64,000 nt of DNA from Alkalihalobacillus sp. LMS39 (GTDB lineage Bacteria > Bacillota > Bacilli > Bacillales > Bacillaceae_F), in NCBI RefSeq assembly GCF_022812285.1, contig NZ_CP093300.1:2418001-2482000 (forward strand). The letters are read 5' to 3'. Positions 27,970 through 35,242 of this stretch are shown piece after piece. Within the stretch, counting starts at the first letter, position 1; each line of letters begins with the position of its first letter. The notes under the pieces were generated by a model. It saw nothing but the letters and a program-made list of their open reading frames with translations, searched no databases and was not told where the DNA came from. A program made the translations under genes and the position numbers.

Positions 27970-28911
27970 ATGTTGAAGTTGGTGAATATTCTCTTGATTA
28001 TTTTTCTAGCTATTTTATTTATTGTTTTCGAGATTTTATTGATTATAAGTGGATCATTTTTGTTTTTTTTGACGACTGGGTATGTAAACTACTTTATCGT
28101 TTTTATTGCTATCATCTTATTAAGCTACCCGTTATATGTACACTATTTACCAAGAAGATTACAAATAGGTTTTTTGGAATACTTAGTGTTTTTCCCTGTA
28201 CTAATTGTTATGTTATGGGCTGGTTCTGAAGAGCAAATGTACAAGAATAATCATGCAAAACTTTCTTTTTTTGATGATGAAATGGCAAAGTATGTTGATG
28301 AAGATAAACGATTATTATCTGTAAGTACGTTAAGTACGTTTGGAAAAATAGATGATTTGTATGAGCTAGCAAGTGATTTAGAAGTTATCGAAAACGATGG
28401 AACACAATTAACTCTTGTGAGCAAACGTTCTTATCTTTATGCGAAAATCGATTATAGTTATCAAGATATTGTAGCAAGCTTTAAACTCGACCCATTTTCA
28501 AAATCAGGTGAAAATCTCATAATGTACTTTGGTGAAGACATTAAAGAGTACCCGTTTTATCAAGACTTTATGGAAAGAGATGCGTATGGTGATAGTGGTG
28601 GATTAGCTTTAGCGACAGCGATCATGCAAGAAAGAAATATGATACATGTTTCAAGGGAAATTGCCATTACTGGAGCAGTTGATGAACATGGGTATGTTCA
28701 TCCTGTCGGTGGTCTAGTACAAAAAATTCCTCAAGCAGCATTTTACGAGGCAGAGATATTTTTATGCCCAGCTGAGAATCTTGAGTTTGCGTTATTTCTA
28801 AAAAAACATTTTGATTTATCAATAGAGATTGTTGGAATTTCCCATATCGATGAGTTGTTAGAATTGGATTTTAACAAACTTCATAATGAACAACCTAAAT
28901 TCATGAAATGA
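27970..28911 (+). CDS. Membrane-anchored Lon-type (S16) serine protease
   Basis: A 313-aa protein. About three membrane segments fill residues 4-84. The C-terminal 110 residues are a Lon proteolytic domain: YGDSGGLALATAIMQERN with S209, REIAITGAVDEHGYVHPVGG, and K252 in LVQKIPQAAFYEAEIF. The spacing S209 to K252 is 43 residues, the same as in E. coli Lon (S679-K722). There is no AAA ATPase and no PDZ domain, unlike Lon and YlbL. Residues 90-200 form an unrecognised domain. The start follows the previous stop by 8 bases and has only a weak ribosome site, suggesting coupled translation. Confidence 0.86.
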   Translation: MLKLVNILLIIFLAILFIVFEILLIISGSFLFFLTTGYVNYFIVFIAIILLSYPLYVHYLPRRLQIGFLEYLVFFPVLIVMLWAGSEEQMYKNNHAKLSFFDDEMAKYVDEDKRLLSVSTLSTFGKIDDLYELASDLEVIENDGTQLTLVSKRSYLYAKIDYSYQDIVASFKLDPFSKSGENLIMYFGEDIKEYPFYQDFMERDAYGDSGGLALATAIMQERNMIHVSREIAITGAVDEHGYVHPVGGLVQKIPQAAFYEAEIFLCPAENLEFALFLKKHFDLSIEIVGISHIDELLELDFNKLHNEQPKFMK

Positions 28912-28926
28912 AGGATAGGAAACTAT

Positions 28927-28954
28927 ACTAGGTTGTCCTCTGTCCCATACTATA
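28927..28954 (+). promoter_or_regulatory. Possible sigma-K type promoter for the gerPA-like gene
   Basis: CATACTATA at 28946-28954 fits the sigma-K/E -10 box CATAnnnTA. An AC dinucleotide about 17 bases upstream is compatible with a sigma-K -35. It lies 30 bases before the start codon. Confidence 0.45.
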
Positions 28955-28983
28955 GTAGTAACTTATGTTTAGGAGGGATCAGA

Positions 28984-29193
28984 TTGAAGAAAAGAGGATA
29001 TTCGACAATGATTCGTAATCTCATAATCACTAATATCTCCCATGGTGCTTCGATTAATTATGGCCCAACCATTCATAAGGGACACCAAGCCAATCAAAAA
29101 ATTGAGACAGGAGAAATTGTTATTGGGGATGAATTTACTTTTGGATGTCCAAATGAAGAAGATAATGAAGAAAACGACGAAAAAAAAGAATAA
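28984..29193 (+). CDS. GerPA/GerPF-family spore germination-type protein
   Basis: A 69-aa protein. The core MIRNLIITNISHGASINYG then HKGHQANQKIETGE and GDEFTFG matches the gerPA/gerPF family and two paralogues at 33300 and 33667. A TTG start at 28984 has AGGAGGG 6 bases upstream; an ATG at 29008 with AAGAGGA is the alternative and gives a length closer to the family's. The tail is very acidic (EEDNEENDEKKE). GerP proteins help germinants cross the coat. It is single and in the opposite orientation to the gerP-like operon 4 kb away. Confidence 0.75.
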   Translation: MKKRGYSTMIRNLIITNISHGASINYGPTIHKGHQANQKIETGEIVIGDEFTFGCPNEEDNEENDEKKE

Positions 29194-29203
29194 ACCTTTT
29201 ATG

Positions 29204-29240
29204 AAAAGCCAGTCGAAGATCTGCTCGATTGGCTTTTTTT
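29204..29240 (+). terminator. Rho-independent terminator
   Basis: AAAAGCCAGTCGA / TCGATTGGCTTTT with one G-T pair and an 8-base loop, followed by TTTT. Confidence 0.85.
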
Positions 29241-29269
29241 GTATAATCTATCATAGTATTCAAACATCA

Positions 29270-29698
29270 TTAATTGAAAATATCGTTTATTGCATTCCAC
29301 ATCGGTTTCACTTGATGATATATACCGAATGCCCGTTCCATTCCAGGTCCCATTTTAGTAACATCGAATGATCCATTTGTCATCCATGATTGAGGTTTTC
29401 TTTGGGTTGAGGTCGGTTTTTGTAGTGGGTTAGCTTGTGTTGGTTGAAAAAAAGATGAAACAAATGGATTCTTTAATTGCATTGTACTTTCATTCATGAA
29501 ATTTTCTGCAAATGGATTATTCATCTGAAACGAATGATGGGGATGGTGCTTTACAAGCTGTTGTTGTGTTGGGTGTGTTTTAAAAAAGTTAGAAAAGAAT
29601 GGACTGTGCAGAGGTAGTTGTTGTAAGCCATATTCAAAAGGGTTGTATCCCATCATTTGCGTTGGATTAACGTGTGTTTGGTTTGTGCGGGAAAACAT
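29270..29698 (-). CDS. YppG-family spore-related protein
   Basis: A 142-aa protein with a Phe/Pro/Gln/His-rich N-terminal half (LPLHSPFFSNFFKTHPTQQQ) and a C-terminal segment SWMTNGSFDVTKM followed by MERAFGIYHQVKPMWN. The C-terminal pattern resembles the YppG family found in Bacillus spores. The ATG follows TTGGAGGAG. A box fitting CATAnnnTA (minus strand, 29726-29734) lies upstream, but a matching -35 is lacking. The role is unknown, probably coat-linked. Confidence 0.62.
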   Translation of the reverse strand: MFSRTNQTHVNPTQMMGYNPFEYGLQQLPLHSPFFSNFFKTHPTQQQLVKHHPHHSFQMNNPFAENFMNESTMQLKNPFVSSFFQPTQANPLQKPTSTQRKPQSWMTNGSFDVTKMGPGMERAFGIYHQVKPMWNAINDIFN

Positions 29699-29791
29699 AA
29701 AATCTCCTCCAATATAATTCTACCTTACTGTATGTAAATCGTTATGCGTTTGACAGGGTCGATACCTATTAATGGGAATTGGGTTTTTATA

Positions 29792-29821
29792 TCACCGGTC
29801 GCAAGGAATGGTCATAAAATA
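29792..29821 (+). promoter_or_regulatory. Predicted sigma-K promoter of the Hsp20-like gene
   Basis: CACC, then 16 bases, then CATAAAATA (29813-29821) fits the sigma-K pattern mACm-N16-CATAnnnTA. It lies 30 bases before the ATG. Confidence 0.6.
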
Positions 29822-29851
29822 CGGTAGATACTATACGATGGAGGGACATAA

Positions 29852-30304
29852 ATGAATAAATATTGGCCAAATAATTGGAAAAAATCGTTGCCTCATTTCT
29901 TAGGAGAAGATTTCTTTTCAAGCTTTGAAAATATGGATATTGAAAGCAGTACAAACACAAATGTGAATATGGATATGTATGAATCAGGTCATGAGCTATT
30001 ATGTATATTTACTTTACCAGGATTAAAATTAGAAGATGTTGATATTTATGTATACGAAAGAACATTGGAAATTAGAGGTACAATGCACATTGATTACAAT
30101 GGATTTCGATTACTACACCAAGAAATTTACCAAGGGCCTGTGAAAAGAACTGTTGAACTCCCATATCCTGTCCGAGACGATAAGGTAGAAGCATTCTTTA
30201 AGCGGGGACAATTGTTTATCCATTTGCATCGACTAATACGACCGGAGCAAATAAAAAATAAAATAAAAGTGAGAGACCTTGATAAGACCAACTCTGATTC
30301 TTAA
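29852..30304 (+). CDS. Hsp20/alpha-crystallin domain protein, coat type (CotM/CotP-like)
   Basis: A 150-aa protein with an alpha-crystallin domain from about residue 35: VNMDMYESGHELLCIFTLPG, LKLEDVDIYVYERTLEIRG, and the C-terminal strand RRTVELPYPVRDDKVEAFF-like segment (here KRTVELPYPVRDD). It lacks the IxI tail of heat-shock Hsp20 proteins. The sigma-K-like promoter supports a coat role similar to CotM or CotP. GATGGAGGG precedes the ATG. Its stop codon lies inside the terminator hairpin. Confidence 0.8.
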   Translation: MNKYWPNNWKKSLPHFLGEDFFSSFENMDIESSTNTNVNMDMYESGHELLCIFTLPGLKLEDVDIYVYERTLEIRGTMHIDYNGFRLLHQEIYQGPVKRTVELPYPVRDDKVEAFFKRGQLFIHLHRLIRPEQIKNKIKVRDLDKTNSDS

Positions 30305-30317
30305 GTTGGTCTTTTTG
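30283..30317 (+). terminator. Rho-independent terminator overlapping the end of the Hsp20-like gene
   Basis: AAGACCAACT / AGTTGGTCTT with a 10-base loop and TTTTT. The 5' arm is coding. Confidence 0.85.
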
Positions 30318-30406
30318 TGGCAGGATAAAGTCCAATAAAAAAAGGACTAGTCTACATTAAATATGGCTGTAATATGAGTGAAATGTTGGAATATAGATAA
30401 GGTGGG

Positions 30407-30442
30407 ATGGTGTGCAAACGAACGAGAATGCGCACCATTTTT
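30407..30442 (+). terminator. Terminator hairpin inside the leader of the ureohydrolase gene
   Basis: ATGGTGTGC (30407-30415) pairs with GCGCACCAT (30430-30438, one G-T pair) around a 14-base loop and is followed by TTTTT. It lies between the preceding terminator and the TTG start at 30471, so RNA for the gene must read through it. This suggests transcription attenuation. AGGTGGGAT occurs at 30400 and again at the ribosome site (30459). No known guanidine riboswitch consensus was recognised. Confidence 0.7.
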
Positions 30443-30470
30443 ACACTATGTTGAAATGAGGTGGGATAGA

Positions 30471-31625
30471 TTGGGTTTTTTCGATGACCACGGGTTAAGC
30501 TTCAGAAAAAAGCAAGCTCTGGAAAGTGACAGAGAATACGATTTGTTAGGGCTTGAGCAAGCAAAAAAAGAAGCTAAAATCCCCGAGGTTGAAAACCAAA
30601 AGATATTGGAGAGGTCTTTAAAGTATGGACTAGAGGCAGCTCCATCGATTGGTGACAGAACAATTTCAACGTTTACGAGAGAACCACGTCCAGCATATGC
30701 TGGAATCCCGACATTTTTACGGACTCCTTTTTTAGAAGATGTTCGTAAAGTGGGGGAGTATGATGTCGCATTCATGGGTGTTCCGTTTGATATTGGAACA
30801 ACATACCGAGCTGGTGCGAGATTTGGACCAGAAGCGATTCGGAGGATATCGAAGCTCTACACGAGTTACAGTTATGAAAAAGGGGTGGATCTTGTTGAAT
30901 CATTAAACATGTGTGATGTAGGTGATGTTTTTACGATCGCCAACATTGAAAAAAGCTTTGATCAAATTTTCAAAGCGGTATCTCATGTTTTTTCACAAGG
31001 AACATTACCAGTGATGTTAGGCGGTGACCATGCAATTGGCTACCCTTGCCTCCGCGCCATTGCAGAAAATGTTGAAGGTAAAGTAGGTATTATTCATATG
31101 GACCGTCATTTAGATTTACAAGAAAAAGATATGGACGAACGAATGCATACGACTCCATGGTTTCACGCAACAAATATTCCGAATGCTCCACCAGAAAATT
31201 TAGTGCAAGTCGGTATTGGAGGATGGCAAGTTCCAAGAGAAGCAGTTAAAAATGTGAGAAAATTTAATACAACTGCGATTTCTATAATGGATATTGAAAG
31301 ATTAGGAATTGAAAAAGTTGCTGAAATAGCATTAGAAAAAGCATGGAAAGGAGCAAGCGCTGTATACTTAAGTGTCGATATCGATAGTTTTGATGCTGGA
31401 TTTGTTCCTGGTACGGGATGGCCAGAGCCAGGTGGCTTTACACCACGAGAGGGATTAAAGTTTTTAGACTTAGTCGCTCGAGAAGGCATTTGTGGATTAG
31501 AGGTTGTTGAAGTTTCGCCGCCATATGACATAAGTGATAAAACCGCTTTATTAGCAACAAGAATTATTGCTGATGTTTTAGCAACAATGGTTGATGCAGG
31601 GAAAATAGGCAAAAAGTTCGCATAA
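30471..31625 (+). CDS. Ureohydrolase, probable Ni-dependent guanidine hydrolase (GdmH-like)
   Basis: A 384-aa member of the arginase/agmatinase fold. Binuclear metal ligands are H187 (GGDHAIG), D211, H213 and D215 (MDRHLDLQ), and D303 and D305 (VDIDSFD). The long N-terminal extension (about 95 residues), HTTPWFHATN at 226-235 and TGWPEPGGF are features I associate with the guanidine hydrolase GdmH (Synechocystis Sll1077) and not with agmatinase SpeB (about 290 aa). It would convert guanidine to urea and ammonia. The TTG start was chosen because GAGGTGGG precedes it by 5 bases; upstream in-frame codons overlap the leader terminator. A CbiO-type ATPase gene follows 52 bases later. Confidence 0.8.
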   Translation: MGFFDDHGLSFRKKQALESDREYDLLGLEQAKKEAKIPEVENQKILERSLKYGLEAAPSIGDRTISTFTREPRPAYAGIPTFLRTPFLEDVRKVGEYDVAFMGVPFDIGTTYRAGARFGPEAIRRISKLYTSYSYEKGVDLVESLNMCDVGDVFTIANIEKSFDQIFKAVSHVFSQGTLPVMLGGDHAIGYPCLRAIAENVEGKVGIIHMDRHLDLQEKDMDERMHTTPWFHATNIPNAPPENLVQVGIGGWQVPREAVKNVRKFNTTAISIMDIERLGIEKVAEIALEKAWKGASAVYLSVDIDSFDAGFVPGTGWPEPGGFTPREGLKFLDLVAREGICGLEVVEVSPPYDISDKTALLATRIIADVLATMVDAGKIGKKFA

Positions 31626-31677
31626 TCAGTTCAGAATGGTCGGGGTTGTCCGACCATTCTTTCTCAGGGAGGCTGGA

Positions 31678-32508
31678 ATGAAAGCAATTGAGATTGAAAA
31701 CGTGACGTATAAATACCAAGATGGAACAACTGCACTTAATGAACTATGTTTAATCATACCGATGGGTGCTAAAGTAGCCTTACTTGGTCCAAACGGGGCA
31801 GGGAAATCAACATTGTTACATCATTTAAATGGTTTGAAACTACCTCAATCTGGTGATGTGAAGATTATGGACTTACCATTAACGAAAAGAAACCTAAAGG
31901 AAATTCGAAAAAAAGTAGGACTAGTATTTCAAGATCCAGACGATCAAGTTTTTTCAAGTACTGTAATTGAGGATGTCCAGTTTGGACCTAGAAATTTAGG
32001 GATGACGGAAGAGGAAATAGAAGATGTTAGTCGTGCATCACTCGGGTCAGTTGGGATGTTGGAATTTAAGGAAAAGCCACCATTTCATTTAAGTTATGGG
32101 CAAAAAAAGAGAGTTGCTATAGCTGGTATTCTCGCTATGAAACCTGATATTGTTGTATTAGATGAACCTATGTCTTATTTAGATCCTCAAGGAAAAGATG
32201 AAATAGCCGCCTTGTTACAAGGATTAAATATCATGGGAAAGACAATTTTATTATCGACTCATGACGTTGATTTTGCTGCTTCTTGGGCAGATATGATTAT
32301 TTTGATGAAAGATGGAAAGATTTTGGCTACAGGAGGTCCAGAATTATTAGTTAAGGAAGAATGTATTAGAGAAGCAAAATTACACTTACCAACGATTGCA
32401 AGACTGTTTCGGATGTTAAATGTCGATCCACTCCCATTAAATGAACAAGAGGCGATACGTGTTCTATATCGAATGATGGAAGACAAAGAAGGAGTTTCGG
32501 AATTATGA
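31678..32508 (+). CDS. cbiO: ECF-type cobalt/nickel transporter ATPase (CbiO-like)
   Basis: A 276-aa ABC ATPase: Walker A GPNGAGKSTLL, Q-loop VFQDPDDQVF (the ECF/CbiO type), signature LSYGQKKRVAIAGIL, Walker B VVLDEPMSYLDP and switch His STHDVDF. The start MKAIEIENV follows GGGAGG by 7 bases. It lies just downstream of the guanidine hydrolase-like gene in the same direction. The T and S components CbiQ and CbiM are encoded at 34472-35851 on the other strand. Together they would import Ni or Co. Its last 6 bases overlap the end of the convergent gerPC-like gene. Confidence 0.9.
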   Translation: MKAIEIENVTYKYQDGTTALNELCLIIPMGAKVALLGPNGAGKSTLLHHLNGLKLPQSGDVKIMDLPLTKRNLKEIRKKVGLVFQDPDDQVFSSTVIEDVQFGPRNLGMTEEEIEDVSRASLGSVGMLEFKEKPPFHLSYGQKKRVAIAGILAMKPDIVVLDEPMSYLDPQGKDEIAALLQGLNIMGKTILLSTHDVDFAASWADMIILMKDGKILATGGPELLVKEECIREAKLHLPTIARLFRMLNVDPLPLNEQEAIRVLYRMMEDKEGVSEL

Positions 32509-33039
32509 TTCATCCCCAAACTCCATGTTTTCCATCTCTTGGTTAGCATCTTCGGTATCAATATCGTTAAATTTAATATTTTCCTTTTCATGGATTAATT
32601 TTTTTAAATCTTCCACTTCTCCTAAAGCTGTCATACCGATCATAAGGTTTCCTGATAGTTCTTCGACAGTGAGCTCTTGAATTTTATAATTTATATTTTC
32701 GATTGCAATTGGCTTTATATTTTCAACCTTTTCTTTAAGTTGTTCATTTTCTTTTTCAATTTTTTCAATTTTTTCGTTTAAAGCAACAATTTGTTTTGTT
32801 AGTTGTTCTAATAATTCGAGTTCAGCTGGCTTTTTCAAGGGTGCATGAACGGATTCAGTAGTGAGATTCATGTTTCCTTCTTCTTCCCCATATATATGTT
32901 GTTTTTTTTCGATCTCATGTTGATTCGAAGGCTGAAAGAATTGGTATTCATTTTGGTAATATTGGTTTGGGTTCTTGGTTGAATTGTAACTAGGATCAGT
33001 CGGATAAGAAGATTGGTAATAGGGGTGATTGTAATACAT
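32503..33039 (-). CDS. gerPC: Spore germination protein GerPC-like
   Basis: A 178-aa protein: a Tyr/Asn/Gln-rich N-terminal part (MYYNHPYYQSSYPTDPSYN), a central coiled coil (LLEQLTKQIVALNEKIEKI) and the conserved C-terminal segment INYKIQELTVEELSGNLMIG. This order fits GerPC, which in B. subtilis is part of the gerPABCDEF operon affecting coat permeability to germinants. The ATG follows AAGGAG by 8 bases. It is the last gene of a minus-strand group with a GerPB-like and two GerPA/PF-like genes. Confidence 0.82.
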   Translation of the reverse strand: MYYNHPYYQSSYPTDPSYNSTKNPNQYYQNEYQFFQPSNQHEIEKKQHIYGEEEGNMNLTTESVHAPLKKPAELELLEQLTKQIVALNEKIEKIEKENEQLKEKVENIKPIAIENINYKIQELTVEELSGNLMIGMTALGEVEDLKKLIHEKENIKFNDIDTEDANQEMENMEFGDES

Positions 33040-33071
33040 TATTTCCACTCCTTACGTTTTATTATCCGTAG

Positions 33072-33275
33072 TTACTCAGACGGCAATTCAACCAATGGTG
33101 GTTCAAAAGGAAAGACCATATCATTTTCATTTTCTTCTGGCTCATTTTCCTCATAATAAGGTTTAGGGAATTGTGCGGTTGTGGCATGGTTATCAACAAA
33201 TACGGTTTTTCCTATATTAAGAGATCCTATTGTACTAATTGAGTTGATGCGTATATTTTTAATATTTATTTGCAT
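33072..33275 (-). CDS. GerPB-like protein
   Basis: A 67-aa protein, MQINIKNIRINSISTIGSLN, with IGKTVFVDNH then an acidic Pro-rich tail (YYEENEPEENENDMVFPFEP). The opening resembles GerPB (INYIRLESISNSSILQIG-type). GerPB assignment is by position and pattern. GAGGTGGG lies 8 bases before the ATG. The gene is 24 bases after the paralogue at 33300. Confidence 0.62.
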   Translation of the reverse strand: MQINIKNIRINSISTIGSLNIGKTVFVDNHATTAQFPKPYYEENEPEENENDMVFPFEPPLVELPSE

Positions 33276-33299
33276 CCGACATTCCCACCTCTCGTTTAT

Positions 33300-33521
33300 C
33301 TATACTTGAGCTTGTGTTTGGTCTTTTACATCTGGATCATTTGTTAAATTCGCATTATTGAATTGCAAAGGTGAGAAATTGGCATCCCCAGCTTGCGCAT
33401 AACCAACATTCATTTTTACATTGGCTTGATGGCCTTTATGCAACACATTCCCGAAGTTTAACGAGGCATTGTTAGAAGCGTTATTGATGCGTATTCCAAA
33501 TATATTGTTAACGTGTGTCAC
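33300..33521 (-). CDS. GerPA/GerPF-family spore protein
   Basis: A 73-aa protein with NNIFGIRINNASNNASLNFG, LHKGHQANVKMN and GDANFSPLQFNNANLTNDPD. It starts with GTG after GGAGG (7 bases). The family includes GerPA and GerPF. It is almost the same as the gene at 33667, which points to a tandem duplication. Confidence 0.8.
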   Translation of the reverse strand: MTHVNNIFGIRINNASNNASLNFGNVLHKGHQANVKMNVGYAQAGDANFSPLQFNNANLTNDPDVKDQTQAQV

Positions 33522-33666
33522 GAAAATACCTCCTACTCATTCTACCCTTTACTTTACCCTATGCGATTTAGAATGAGATGACACTCATATAGGACTTATG
33601 TATAAAAATAAAGAAACAGGAGTGTGTACATTAAACAGTCCTGCTCCAATATAACGTTCTGCCATT

Positions 33667-33891
33667 TTATACTTGTGCTTGAGCTTGATCTGCTACATCT
33701 GGATCATTTGTTAAATTGGCGTTATTAAACTGTAATGGAGAAAAGTTTGCATCCCCAGCTTGATTATAGCCCCCATTTGATTTTGTATTGGCTTGATGAC
33801 CTTTATGAAGGGCATTTCCCATATTCATCGACGTATTATTTGATGCTTGATTCACTCTAATTCCAAAAATATTGTTCATATGTGTAAACAT
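33667..33891 (-). CDS. GerPA/GerPF-family spore protein, tandem paralogue
   Basis: A 74-aa protein (MFTHMNNIFGIRVNQ; ALHKGHQANTKSNGG; ANFSPLQFNNANLTNDPDVA). The C-terminal 30 residues are nearly the same as in the 33300 gene, while the middle differs. The ATG at 33891 has TTGGAGG 11 bases upstream. The 145-base gap to the next gene contains only a weak hairpin. Confidence 0.8.
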   Translation of the reverse strand: MFTHMNNIFGIRVNQASNNTSMNMGNALHKGHQANTKSNGGYNQAGDANFSPLQFNNANLTNDPDVADQAQAQV

Positions 33892-33941
33892 GATTTTGCA
33901 AGCCTCCAATATCATTACTGTGACCATTCTGAACATATGAG

Positions 33942-33971
33942 TATCGTATGTCTAAAAAGTAAATAGGTGAC
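33942..33971 (-). promoter_or_regulatory. Predicted sigma-K promoter of the gerP-like operon
   Basis: On the minus strand CATACGATA (33942-33950) fits CATAnnnTA. CACC lies 15 bases upstream as the -35. The box is 50 bases before the first ATG, matching the sigma-K control known for gerP in B. subtilis. Confidence 0.6.
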
Positions 33972-34069
33972 TGTTCAATGAAAGAAAGTAAAATTATAAT
34001 TTTAATGGCAAGAATCCCTTTTCTGAATAGAATTATAGTGAATAACTGACTGTATTAGGAGGAATAAAT

Positions 34070-34429
34070 ATGAGACTTTATGTTACGAAAGAGGGCGAAT
34101 CACTACTTGCCATAGCCAAAAAATATAGTGTACAGGTGGAGGTATTAAAAAAAGTAAATAAACACGTCCACAATGTTTCACACTTACCTGCAGATACACA
34201 CATCACCATTCCTGCCATTATTGGTCTAGATGATAAGCTAACAGTAGGGGGAATAAAGGAATCGAATACAAAAGGAAATGTTTGTGCTTATGTGGACGAC
34301 GAAATTGTTTATTATAAGCAACCGAATATTACACACTGGCCTTCTCAAGATTACACACATCCACACCCTAAAATTGGCACACATGCAGCGGAAAAGTTTG
34401 GTAGTCATTTTGGAAAAACAGTTCAATAG
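34070..34429 (+). CDS. LysM-domain protein, possible spore-associated protein
   Basis: A 119-aa protein beginning directly with a LysM domain (MRLYVTKEGESLLAIAKKYSV, then VLKKVNKHVHNVSHLPADTH and ITIPAI), no signal peptide. The C-terminal half has several His (THPHPKIGTHAAEKFGSHFG). LysM proteins without a signal, such as SafA, bind spore cortex or coat layers. GGAGGAATAAAT precedes the ATG. It is flanked by the gerP-like operon and a terminator. Confidence 0.8.
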   Translation: MRLYVTKEGESLLAIAKKYSVQVEVLKKVNKHVHNVSHLPADTHITIPAIIGLDDKLTVGGIKESNTKGNVCAYVDDEIVYYKQPNITHWPSQDYTHPHPKIGTHAAEKFGSHFGKTVQ

Positions 34430-34436
34430 AGTGAAA

Positions 34437-34467
34437 GAAAGCTGCATTTTCAAACGCAGCTTTCTTT
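34437..34467. terminator. Bidirectional terminator between the LysM and cbiQ genes
   Basis: AAAGCTGC / GCAGCTTT with a 10-base loop, flanked by A-rich and T-rich sides. Confidence 0.8.
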
Positions 34468-34471
34468 ATTT

Positions 34472-35215
34472 TTATAATGGTAATACAAAGAATAATGAAT
34501 TTCTTTCTAATCCAAATAAAACAATAAGAAACAAAATCAAAACCGCTCCTTTTAGGATATCGGTCTTTTTAAGGGTTGCACACGTTCTGACATGTAATTT
34601 TCCATTAAAGCTTCGAGAAGCCATCGCCTCGTAAACATGGTCAGACCGGTCTATTGACTTTGTCAGTAAGCTACCTGTAAGCTGCCCATAAGTTTTTAAG
34701 CTCTTTAACCGAATCCCTCCAGAGAAAAAGCGAGACCTGGCTGCTAATTGCATTTTTTGAATATCATCGAGAAACAAGAATACGTAACGATAGGAAAGAA
34801 TGAGTACTGTAATTAATACGGATGGTATTTTTAAGTGAGCGAGACTATTCATAAATTGTTCTAATGTTTGAGTTTCTAAAATCAAAGTAATCATTGTCAT
34901 GGAAGTAAAAGCCTTCACAATAATAGTGAAAGCAAAAATGATATTATCGTGAGGAGTAATATTTCCAGTAGTAAAAAATAGTGGCACCGTCATTAACAGT
35001 AAAAATGGAGTTATAATTAAGTAACGTTTACATAAGGTGACGAAAGGGATTCTTAAAAACAGGGCTAGGAAAAACGAAAATAAGAAGGAGAGGCCTACAA
35101 TAAATAGTTGTTGTAAGCTTATAACCCCAAAGATAAAAATAAGGCCTGTCACAAGCTTTGTTCTTCCTTCCCAATTCAGGACCCACGGATGGATGTTTTC
35201 TAAACTATTTGTCAT
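34472..35215 (-). CDS. cbiQ: ECF transporter transmembrane component (CbiQ-like)
   Basis: A 247-aa protein with about five membrane segments and the ECF-T coupling helices: AARSRFFSGG (the Ala-Arg-Ser motif) and YEAMASRSFNG. It links the substrate-binding CbiM to CbiO ATPases. It lies 27 bases after cbiM. Together with the CbiO encoded at 31678 a Ni/Co importer is complete except for a CbiN or NikN-like small subunit, which I did not find. Confidence 0.87.
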   Translation of the reverse strand: MTNSLENIHPWVLNWEGRTKLVTGLIFIFGVISLQQLFIVGLSFLFSFFLALFLRIPFVTLCKRYLIITPFLLLMTVPLFFTTGNITPHDNIIFAFTIIVKAFTSMTMITLILETQTLEQFMNSLAHLKIPSVLITVLILSYRYVFLFLDDIQKMQLAARSRFFSGGIRLKSLKTYGQLTGSLLTKSIDRSDHVYEAMASRSFNGKLHVRTCATLKKTDILKGAVLILFLIVLFGLERNSLFFVLPL

Positions 35216-35242
35216 TACAGATGTCTCCTTTTATCTAACCTT

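Noticed and set aside
30305-30470. A guanidine-I, -II or -III riboswitch before the guanidine hydrolase-like gene
   Set aside because: I searched the leader by eye for the known conserved blocks and ACGR hairpin loops and did not find a convincing set; only the terminator hairpin is supported.
33601-33645. A terminator between the two GerPA/PF-like genes
   Set aside because: Only a short CAGGA / TCCTG stem with a long loop is present, too weak to call.
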